Part shown: positions 44,839 through 51,921 of the stretch, piece by piece
How positions within the stretch are numbered: the first letter of the stretch is position 1
Layout of the letters: each line of letters opens with the position of its first letter
Source of the DNA: Mangrovibacterium diazotrophicum
Lineage (GTDB): Bacteria > Bacteroidota > Bacteroidia > Bacteroidales > Prolixibacteraceae
Assembly (NCBI RefSeq): GCF_003610535.1
Contig: NZ_RAPN01000001.1
Span: forward strand, 1,785,320 to 1,849,319
Length of the DNA stretch: 64,000 bases
Reading direction: 5' to 3'
Program-made: the position numbers and the translations under genes
Notes under the pieces: model-generated
Database searches by the model: none
Told to the model about the DNA's origin: nothing
What the model saw: only the letters and a program-made list of their open reading frames with translations

Positions 44839-44927
44839 TTAACTACTTGGTTAAATCTTCAGCAAACGTAAAACATTTCAAGACACAAGTCAACACTATT
44901 GACTAAATATTTAAACCATTTGGTTAA
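44839..44927 (-). promoter_or_regulatory. efflux-operon promoter flanked by two TetR operators
   Basis: On the minus strand TTG (44891-44893), a 20-bp spacer and TACGTTTG (44863-44870) make a textbook Bacteroidota promoter. Two palindromes bracket it: TTAACTACTTGGTTAA (44839-44854) downstream of the start point and TTAAACCATTTGGTTAA (44911-44927) upstream. Both share the half-site TTGGTTAA. Occupancy of both would shut the promoter. Confidence 0.85.
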
Positions 44928-45092
44928 TTTTTAATCCAGATGAACAATAAGCATGAAATCAAGTGACGAGCAGACGGGTAATCTATTTTTTTAATGTAAA
45001 TAAAAAGTAAACAGTGTTACAAAGACACACATGAAAAACTGTAGATATTCTTCTCTAATTATACTTTTAGGGCGCTTAAAAGACCCCTTGGA

Positions 45093-46769
45093 ATGAAACT
45101 TCACTTAAAAATTTCGCTGCTACTATTTTCGTTTGCGGCTGTATTGATTATTGCTTTCACCTCGCTGAACTACATCAACCGATCGGTACAGGATGTTTTC
45201 ATGAAGGAAAATCAACGCAACCAAGCTCAGATCATAGACAAAGTTATTGCCATCAAATTCGGTTCCCTCAAACAAATTGTCGACGACAATTCAGCCTGGG
45301 ATGAGTTGGTAGATTTTACCGGCAAGCCCGATTCGGTTTGGGCAATCGACAACATCGACTTCATGGTCAACGTTTTCAACCACTCAACCGTTATGGTTTT
45401 TAACAAAGATGACGAACTTATTCACCAGTTTTCGGATTCAAGCCTGCTTTGTCAGCATTTTCAGCCAGACGAAACGAAAATAAAACAGTTATTTGCGCAA
45501 TCGCCCTACTGTCATTACTTTGAATATTCGGGGAATCGTTTGATTGAGTTCTGCGGAGCTACAATTGTTCCTTCTGCTGATGCGACCGATAGACAAACAG
45601 TGCCACAAGGTTATTTGCTTGTCGGCGAAGAATGGAATGAAGCTTACCTGAACAATCTTTACGAGTCGACAGGATTTGAGCCTGAACTAGTTGCTGCAGC
45701 CGATTCTACTCCAATCGAACTCGATAAAAACCGAGAGTACATTATCAAGGAACTTCACGGAGCTGACGGGAAGACTTCTGCTAAAATTATTTTCAGCCGG
45801 GTGAGCCCCATTCAACAGGATCTAAAAAATTTTCTGATCCTAACCATACTGGTTTCCTTGATTGCTTCATTAGCTCTCCTTGTTTTCATACTTTATTTCC
45901 GGCGCATTGTAGTGGAGCCATTCTCTGTTATTAACCGAACTCTTGAAACCCACAACCAACAGCACTTGCATCGTCTTCGGTCGAAAACGCCGGAATTTGT
46001 CAAACTAAAAGAACTCATTCTGAATTTCTTCAAACAACAAAACGAGTTAAAATCAAATAACGTCCGGCTAGTCGAGTTAAACGGAACGAAAGACAAACTT
46101 TTTTCCATTATCGGGCACGACCTGCGAAACCCGATTGGGAATATCTTATCAGCCTCCGGTATCATGATTGAATCAATTCAAGAACAGGACTTTGAAAACA
46201 TCGAAATCCTGTTGAGTCTAATTGAAAAAGAAAGCGGCGAGGCTCTGAATTTATTGGAAACGCTTTTGGACTGGGCGAAAACTCAAACCGGCAAATTACA
46301 ATACTCCCCCAAACAAATTCAACTTAAAGAGATTATCGATCGGGTGTCGACGAACTTAAGCTTTGCAGCCCGCATGAAAGAAATCAAGATTGAAACCGTG
46401 AGCAATGTTGATTTTGAAGTTTACGCCGACTACAACATGATTGTAACGATTCTTCGCAATCTGATTTCGAATGCCATAAAATTCACGAACCCGGGAGGCT
46501 GGGTCCGAATTTCAGCATTGAGAAACGAAGATGGAATTGAGTTCCGGGTTGAGGATAATGGTATCGGCATGGACGATAAGGCTGCAGGTAGACTATTTAA
46601 AGCCGAAACCAACTACTCGACTTACGGCACCGCAAACGAAAAAGGAACCGGATTAGGTTTGATAATTTGTAAAGAGTTTATCGAAAAACACGGAGGAAAC
46701 ATTCGTGTGCAAAGCGAAAAAGGAAAAGGAACCTGTTTTATATTCAACATTGTGGAGCACAAAAATTAG
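45093..46769 (+). CDS. CHASE4-type sensor histidine kinase, orphan
   Basis: Inner-membrane sensor kinase of 558 residues. Helix 1 (about 7-24), a periplasmic CHASE4-like sensor (about 30-245, with DNSAWDELVDF and WAIDNIDFMV), helix 2 (about 247-270), a HAMP-like linker, HisKA with phosphorylated His342 (FSIIGHDLRNPIGN), and HATPase with NLISNAIKF (N box), VEDNGIGM (G1) and GTGLGLIICKEF (G2). No response regulator is adjacent: the gene ends at a terminator and its upstream neighbour is divergent. The partner must be elsewhere. Confidence 0.9.
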   Translation: MKLHLKISLLLFSFAAVLIIAFTSLNYINRSVQDVFMKENQRNQAQIIDKVIAIKFGSLKQIVDDNSAWDELVDFTGKPDSVWAIDNIDFMVNVFNHSTVMVFNKDDELIHQFSDSSLLCQHFQPDETKIKQLFAQSPYCHYFEYSGNRLIEFCGATIVPSADATDRQTVPQGYLLVGEEWNEAYLNNLYESTGFEPELVAAADSTPIELDKNREYIIKELHGADGKTSAKIIFSRVSPIQQDLKNFLILTILVSLIASLALLVFILYFRRIVVEPFSVINRTLETHNQQHLHRLRSKTPEFVKLKELILNFFKQQNELKSNNVRLVELNGTKDKLFSIIGHDLRNPIGNILSASGIMIESIQEQDFENIEILLSLIEKESGEALNLLETLLDWAKTQTGKLQYSPKQIQLKEIIDRVSTNLSFAARMKEIKIETVSNVDFEVYADYNMIVTILRNLISNAIKFTNPGGWVRISALRNEDGIEFRVEDNGIGMDDKAAGRLFKAETNYSTYGTANEKGTGLGLIICKEFIEKHGGNIRVQSEKGKGTCFIFNIVEHKN

Positions 46770-46779
46770 CAAAAAACAA

Positions 46780-46803
46780 AAAGGGCAACATCCGTTGCCC
46801 TTT
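46780..46803. terminator. bidirectional Rho-independent terminator
   Basis: 10-bp perfect stem AAAGGGCAAC / GTTGCCCTTT, loop ATCC, preceded by A-rich sequence, between the convergent kinase and flotillin genes. Confidence 0.92.
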
Positions 46804-46823
46804 CATATATCTAACATTTTCGG

Positions 46824-48230
46824 TTATTTCAATTCTTCCGGTTCGTCCGCTACAACTTCAGTTGACTCCGGCTTTGTGGTTCCTTTCAGGTAATCGGGCA
46901 ACTCCAAACCAGCGGATTTGAATACATCATCCAGTGGCGGGATCGATCCCAACATGCCCTGCATGAAGTTCGCAGTGGAAGTTTTACCATCTTTTCCATT
47001 GCCGGTTTCCCAAACAGTAACTTTATCGATTTTGATATTTTTGATGGCCTCAACCTGGGTTTTAACAAGCTCCGGCAACTTGTCGGCAATCATCATCATC
47101 ACGGCATCTTTCGAATTATTTCCGGCAGCTTTCACCAGCATCTCGAAACCTTCGGCCTGCTTGCTCAGGATTTCGTAGATACCTTTCGCCTGTGCTTCCA
47201 TCTTCATATAAATCGCATCGGCCTCCCCTTTCGCTTCGCGGCGGGTTTGCTCGGCAATCGCTTCAGCAGCAATTTCAACTTTTTGCTTGTCAATTTCGGC
47301 ATGCACAACCACGTTCGCAATCTGCGTCGCCTTGTCGCGGGCAGCACGAGCTGTTTCTGCCTCTTTCTCAGCCGCATATGCTTCTTCCAGGGCTTTTGCC
47401 TCAGTCACCTTTTCGGCGGCAACCGCTTTCCGGCGAGCTTCAGCTTCCTTCTCACGACGATCGGCATCCGAGTTTGCAATCGTTACTTTCGCAATGTTTT
47501 CCCCTTCTACAGCAACAGCATCAGCCTGCGCCACTTTCACACGTTGTTCCTGGTGCGCTTCTGCCTGACCAATTTCACCATCACGGTTTTTCTCGGCAAC
47601 GCTCTTCTTCGCATCGTTAATCGCTTTTGCGGCAGCTTCTTTACCCAAAGCATCAATATAACCCGACTCGTCGTTGATGTCGGTGACGTTTACGTTGATG
47701 AGCTTCAAACCGATTTTTTTCAATTCAGCTTCAACGTTCGACGAAACAGCGGCCAAAAACTTATCGCGGTTACTGTTGATTTCTTCGATATCCATGGTCG
47801 CAACCACCAAACGTAATTGACCAAAAATGATGTCTTTTGCCAGGTTGCTGATGGATTCCTGCGACAAGCCCAACAAACGTTCAGCAGCATTGGTCATAAT
47901 GCTTGGCTCAGTTGAAACACCAACCGTAAAACGCGAAGGAACATCGACGCGAATATTTTGCTTACTCAAAGCACTCTTCAAATTAATCTCGATAGAAATC
48001 GGAGTCAGATCAAGAAACTCGTACGAATGAATAATGGGCCAGATGAAAGCGGCACCACCATGAATACATTTAGCCGAGCGGGATTCGCTGTTAATACCTT
48101 TCCCAACCTTACCGTAAACAACAAGAATGCGATCGGACGGACAGCGCTTGTAGCGCTTGACCATAGCCATAATAATGATAAACAAGAACAGTACAGCAAC
48201 GCTGACCATTACAACAAAATAATTGTCCAT
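46824..48230 (-). CDS. floA: flotillin-like SPFH protein
   Basis: Membrane-anchored scaffold protein of 468 residues. One N-terminal helix (about 5-23) is followed by the SPFH domain (about 28-200, with SRFTVGVSTEPSIMTNAAERL and INVNVTDINDESGYIDALG), a long Ala/Glu/Lys-rich coiled coil (about 200-345) and a C-terminal assembly part (ADKLPELVKTQVEAIKNIKI). This matches flotillins of the YuaG/FloT group, which organise membrane microdomains. The NfeD/YuaF-like gene 24 bp upstream is its usual partner. The symbol is by family and is not a strict orthology claim. Confidence 0.88.
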   Translation of the reverse strand: MDNYFVVMVSVAVLFLFIIIMAMVKRYKRCPSDRILVVYGKVGKGINSESRSAKCIHGGAAFIWPIIHSYEFLDLTPISIEINLKSALSKQNIRVDVPSRFTVGVSTEPSIMTNAAERLLGLSQESISNLAKDIIFGQLRLVVATMDIEEINSNRDKFLAAVSSNVEAELKKIGLKLINVNVTDINDESGYIDALGKEAAAKAINDAKKSVAEKNRDGEIGQAEAHQEQRVKVAQADAVAVEGENIAKVTIANSDADRREKEAEARRKAVAAEKVTEAKALEEAYAAEKEAETARAARDKATQIANVVVHAEIDKQKVEIAAEAIAEQTRREAKGEADAIYMKMEAQAKGIYEILSKQAEGFEMLVKAAGNNSKDAVMMMIADKLPELVKTQVEAIKNIKIDKVTVWETGNGKDGKTSTANFMQGMLGSIPPLDDVFKSAGLELPDYLKGTTKPESTEVVADEPEELK

Positions 48231-48254
48231 AGATAGTAATTTTAGATTTATGCG

Positions 48255-48845
48255 TTAAAGGTTTCTTTTGACAACGAGAATCTGATTGTCGATTATCCGC
48301 TCAACCCGTACAATGGAACCAGTCGGGATCGGCTCCTCGTCTTCGGTCATTGCGTCAAGCGTTTGCAGACTTTCCTGGAAGGTAATTTGCACTTTCCCCA
48401 AGCCCTTCGATTGAGCAGGAATAGTCAGGTAAACTTCCCCCAGCCTTCCGACAGCATTATTCAGGTTCAGGTTTCCGGTTTCTACCAATTTCGACATGAG
48501 GTAAAAAACAGTTGCCATTGCCAGCATCATCAGAAAGCCGCAAGCAATTGAGGCCAGAATAACCTGGTAATCCGGCCAACCCAACCCGATAAAGCCGAGG
48601 CCCGACCAGGCAAACATGGTGAAAAAGCCGATAATGTTCTTCAATGACAGAAACTGGAACGGGATGCTGTCCCCGTCTGCTAAAACAGAATCCATATCCG
48701 TTTCTACGTCAACATCAACACTTGATCCGATGACTGTAGTTACTAAAATAAAGAGGAAAATGAGCGTCGACGGAACAGCAACAACCCAGTAGATTTGCTG
48801 CAAGAGGCTTAATTCAGCCCAATTAGGTAAGATAGAAAGTAGCAT
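48255..48845 (-). CDS. NfeD/YuaF-like membrane protein
   Basis: Inner-membrane protein of 196 residues with three helices (about 17-42, 66-85, 93-116) and a C-terminal OB-fold-like domain (NAVGRLGEVYLTIPAQSKGLGKVQITF, ending IVRVERIIDNQILVVKR, quoted in parts). The domain is the NfeD type that partners SPFH proteins. It is the first gene of a two-gene operon with the flotillin, as in Bacillus yuaF-yuaG. An acidic loop (DVDVETDMDSV) separates helices 1 and 2. Confidence 0.8.
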   Translation of the reverse strand: MLLSILPNWAELSLLQQIYWVVAVPSTLIFLFILVTTVIGSSVDVDVETDMDSVLADGDSIPFQFLSLKNIIGFFTMFAWSGLGFIGLGWPDYQVILASIACGFLMMLAMATVFYLMSKLVETGNLNLNNAVGRLGEVYLTIPAQSKGLGKVQITFQESLQTLDAMTEDEEPIPTGSIVRVERIIDNQILVVKRNL

Positions 48846-49063
48846 AGCACAGGTCTAAATAATAGTTTTGTTAAAAGTAGAAATTAATCCACTTCATTTG
48901 AACTATTTTTCAGATTTAAGTCGGAATAAAATAGGTAGACTGTCGAAAAAAGCGGGCAAACGACTTTTATAGTTGGTTCCCTGATCGCGGTATCGAACCT
49001 TATTATTACACCCCTGATTCTACAGTGCGAACCCGAAAACAGGCCTCCTCCACGGAATCAATA

Positions 49064-49993
49064 TTACCTCTTGCCTGCTGCTATCCGGTTATTTCTTCGA
49101 TTCGAGTAGTTCATCACCAATAGCGATGAAGCAATCACCAGCATACCAATGATAGAGACAAGCTCCGGCTCTTCATCGGGCATTATTAACCAACTCAAAA
49201 TGGCACCCGAAACCGGGATCAGGAATTTCCAGGTATTCAATTCAGATACCTTCACTCCCGGCCGACCAAGCAAAGTAAACCAAATCGCAAAAGCCGCGGC
49301 TGAAAGAAAACTCAGCCAGCCTAACGAAACGAAATACTCAACAGAGACGGCCTTCAATCCATATCCCTCGATTGGGATCGAAATAAAAACCAAAGCTACG
49401 CCACCGAAAAACAAGGACGCTGAACTTAATACAACAGGCGACAATTCCTTGGGCTTTTTAGTCACCAAAACATTGGCAAAACCGGAAACCAGGTTATTAC
49501 ACAACAACAGCAAAACACCCAATAAGCTAATCTGCTGCCCCACCGGCAAGCTCGAACGAGAAAAAGTGATCAGCGCGACGCCCACCACACCGAAGATGAT
49601 GCTGATACTTTTCAGCCAATCCATTTTATCGTTGTGTAGTGTGAAATGGGAAACCAACGAGATGAATAAAGGAGATGAACCAATAATCATGGCAGAAACC
49701 GAAGCCGGCAACAAATTAATACCGGAATAGAAGAGCATATAAATCAATACTGTCTGTAAAGCCGCTACTTTGGCTATGAATTTCCAGCTACTTTTCAATT
49801 GCCCCCAATACGACTTCCGGTTGTTGAAGTACATCATAATCAAGAGACCCGAAATCATAAACCGTACACCCGCAAACTGAAAAGGCGAATGATATTTTAA
49901 GCCAATTTTAACCCCAACAAAGGCGGAAGACCAAAGCAAGCAGGCCACAATCGCCAGGAAAACGGTATTTGAAAAAAATGATTTTTGAGTCAT
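49064..49993 (-). CDS. EamA/DMT-family transporter
   Basis: Inner-membrane transporter of 309 residues with ten helices in two EamA repeats; first helix VFLAIVACLLWSSAFVGVKI, and the second repeat starting near LLGVLLLLCNNLVSGFANVL. Substrates of this superfamily are varied metabolites, so none is assigned. The start ATG 49993 precedes the conserved helix by eight residues; the longer frame to 50146 adds a Cys/Phe-rich tail unlike the family. The gene is divergent from the ECF sigma locus, with a long spacer between. Confidence 0.85.
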   Translation of the reverse strand: MTQKSFFSNTVFLAIVACLLWSSAFVGVKIGLKYHSPFQFAGVRFMISGLLIMMYFNNRKSYWGQLKSSWKFIAKVAALQTVLIYMLFYSGINLLPASVSAMIIGSSPLFISLVSHFTLHNDKMDWLKSISIIFGVVGVALITFSRSSLPVGQQISLLGVLLLLCNNLVSGFANVLVTKKPKELSPVVLSSASLFFGGVALVFISIPIEGYGLKAVSVEYFVSLGWLSFLSAAAFAIWFTLLGRPGVKVSELNTWKFLIPVSGAILSWLIMPDEEPELVSIIGMLVIASSLLVMNYSNRRNNRIAAGKR

Positions 49994-50341
49994 GCTGCAA
50001 AGATGCACTTTATTTCCCATTACCCCCGGTTTCCACGAATAACGAATCAGGCTTTCCACGAAAAGACAAAAGAGCATACGCCTGTCTCCAAAAGCCTGAA
50101 AAATCAACTTCGATATCTCAAATGACATTTTCACACACCAAAACATGCTATTTGAAAAATAAAAATATCTTTACACCACAATTTAAAATCGGGTTTGTGC
50201 GTTTAAACTCGAAACTTGTGCGCAATTTCTTAATCTATTTTTCACAGTGCTAAATAACGGATGAATGTGTCTTTTTACCGACAAATCCGCTATAGTGTGA
50301 TTGATTGGTAATTACCCAACACAGGAACATCTAAAACCACG

Positions 50342-50375
50342 ATTTACATACGTGTAAATATATTTCTAAAAGCAA
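50342..50375 (+). repeat. 34-bp direct repeat, left copy
   Basis: Begins ATTTACATACGTGTAAATAT and ends ATTTCTAAAAGCAA. It is identical over 34 bp to 56659-56692, 6,317 bp away in the same orientation. The left part TTTACATACGTGTAAA is a partial palindrome. Seven bases later follows the hairpin at 50382. Confidence 0.9.
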
Positions 50376-50381
50376 CAATGG

Positions 50382-50405
50382 AAGAGGTATCATTCGGTAC
50401 CTCTT
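50382..50405 (+). terminator. hairpin after the left 34-bp repeat
   Basis: 8-bp stem AAGAGGTA / TACCTCTT, 8-nt loop, followed by TCTAATTT. It shares AGAGGTATC with the hairpin after the right repeat, while loop and tail differ. Confidence 0.65.
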
Positions 50406-50520
50406 TCTAATTTATCATGATATACAGAGCTGTTTTTCAATCGTTTCAATAAGAAACTTCAAACAATTATTATTAAGATTAATATCTACATATGTGATGC
50501 TTTTCCTATGGTTATTTTAC

Positions 50521-50528
50521 TATATTTG
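50521..50528 (+). promoter_or_regulatory. -7 promoter box of the ECF sigma operon
   Basis: TATATTTG fits TAnnTTTG, 32 bp before the ATG at 50561. No TTG at 19-21 bp upstream. Confidence 0.5.
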
Positions 50529-50560
50529 TCAACCAACAAATTAATCCAACAGAGACCCGG

Positions 50561-51067
50561 ATGTTGCAGGACTTAGATGAAAAAGAATGGTTCGCGCTTG
50601 TTTTCGATAAGCATTACGACTACATCAGGAATTACCTGTATTATCTTTCCGGGGATATTGTGCTCGCTGAAGATTTGAGCCAGGACGTCTACCTCCAAAT
50701 TTGGGAAGAAAGAACCAAAATCAACCGCGATACCGTTCGCTCCTACCTTTTTACGGTTGCTAAAAATTTATACTTCAAATATTACCGAAGGCAGAATGTA
50801 AAACTCAATTTTGTCAATTCACTTGCAAAAGAGGACAATAACGAGTCGCCTGAATTTATTCTGGAGCTAAAAGAATTTGATCGAAGGCTTCAACTCGTAC
50901 TTGCAGAGATTCCGGATAAGACCAGGGCAATCTTCCTCATGAGTCGAATCGACTCCATGAGTTATAAAGAAATAGCTGTAAATTTGGAAATAAGCGAGAA
51001 AGCGGTTGAAAAGCACATGACCAAAGCCCTGAAGATATTACGAACCAAAATGGACAGAAAACTTTAA
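50561..51067 (+). CDS. ECF-type RNA polymerase sigma factor
   Basis: Alternative sigma factor of 168 residues with the two ECF regions: sigma-2 (about 10-75, YYLSGDIVLAEDLSQDVYLQIW) and sigma-4 (about 105-160, IPDKTRAIFLMSRIDSMSYKEIA with helix-turn-helix AVNLEISEKAVEKHMTKALK). It belongs with the Bacteroidota sigma factors that work with FecR anti-sigma factors and TonB receptors. It is first in a five-gene operon, 5 bp before the FecR gene. It probably directs transcription of its own operon when the receptor is engaged (family knowledge). Confidence 0.92.
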   Translation: MLQDLDEKEWFALVFDKHYDYIRNYLYYLSGDIVLAEDLSQDVYLQIWEERTKINRDTVRSYLFTVAKNLYFKYYRRQNVKLNFVNSLAKEDNNESPEFILELKEFDRRLQLVLAEIPDKTRAIFLMSRIDSMSYKEIAVNLEISEKAVEKHMTKALKILRTKMDRKL

Positions 51068-51072
51068 TTAGC

Positions 51073-51921
51073 ATGAAAAATACTGACAAACATATCGATC
51101 GGTTGCTTTCAGGCTACGAAGTTCCTGCAACAAAGTCCAGGAGGGAAGCATGGGAGCAACTTAACCGTAAAATATCCGCGAACGAGAAGCTGCCAAAACG
51201 CCAACCGGTTCGTCGCATCAACTTCGCTTATTACCTGACCGGAGCTGCCGCGGCTGCCGTCATCCTTGTTTTGGTTCTGTTCAATTTCTTCCGGCCCAAA
51301 GAAGAATTCAGCAACAAACAAATGGCCATTCAGGAAACCATTCTGCCCGATAGCAGCCAGGTTGTGCTGAAAACAAACTCGAAAATTGAATACCACGAGC
51401 GACTGATCGATGGAGCCCGCCTGGTTAACTTAGACGGAGAGGCTTTCTTCTCGGTTACCAAAGGCAAAAAGTTCCAGGTCGATTTCCCGGGTGGAAACCT
51501 GCACGTACTGGGAACAAAATTCAACATTCGGGCTTATTCTGAAGACATGGGTCGCGTTGATTGTTTTGAAGGATCGGTAAAACTGAAGATCAACCAGCAG
51601 GATATTGTTTTGACAAAGGGTCAGGCAGTGAGTTTCAGCCCGGACCATATCGAAGGGCCGTTTGAGATAAAGGCCGACAACCTGACCGGCATCACCGACA
51701 ACCTGTATCATTGGTCTGACCGGCCGTTGCAAGAAATCCTGTCGCTCATTTGTGCGCGCGAGGGATACCAGTTGAGCGCTTCAGAAAGCATTTTGGAGAA
51801 ACGTTTTACCGGCTCGCTGAATCTGACGAACGGCAAACAGGCCCTGACAATCTTAACGAAAGCAATGAACCTTGACTATAACCTGACTAAAAACCAACTA
51901 AAAATTGTTGAAAGCAATTAA
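51073..51921 (+). CDS. FecR-family anti-sigma factor 1
   Basis: Inner-membrane anti-sigma protein of 282 residues. The N-terminal part (1-48) lies in the cytoplasm to hold the sigma factor; a helix at about 51-73 crosses the membrane; the periplasmic FecR domain contains DGEAFFSVTKGKKFQVDFPG and VLGTKFNIRAYSED, followed by a DUF4974 domain (WSDRPLQEILSLICAREGY) that contacts the TonB receptor's signalling domain. Its 3' end overlaps the receptor gene by 17 bp. Confidence 0.92.
   Translation: MKNTDKHIDRLLSGYEVPATKSRREAWEQLNRKISANEKLPKRQPVRRINFAYYLTGAAAAAVILVLVLFNFFRPKEEFSNKQMAIQETILPDSSQVVLKTNSKIEYHERLIDGARLVNLDGEAFFSVTKGKKFQVDFPGGNLHVLGTKFNIRAYSEDMGRVDCFEGSVKLKINQQDIVLTKGQAVSFSPDHIEGPFEIKADNLTGITDNLYHWSDRPLQEILSLICAREGYQLSASESILEKRFTGSLNLTNGKQALTILTKAMNLDYNLTKNQLKIVESN

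Larger units (their letters stand above)
49994..50560. other. 567-bp spacer before the ECF sigma locus
   Basis: It contains no credible gene. It carries the first copy of the 34-bp repeat (50342-50375), its hairpin (50382-50405) and the promoter box of the sigma gene (50521-50528). No coding gene precedes the repeat on the plus strand, so here the repeat-hairpin unit is not simply a gene terminator. Confidence 0.6.

Noticed and set aside
48985-49035. tRNA-like 3' end on the minus strand (GGTTCGATACC followed by GGAACCA)
   Set aside because: The T-stem pairs poorly, and no matching 5' acceptor strand or anticodon arm could be assembled nearby. At most a decayed fragment.
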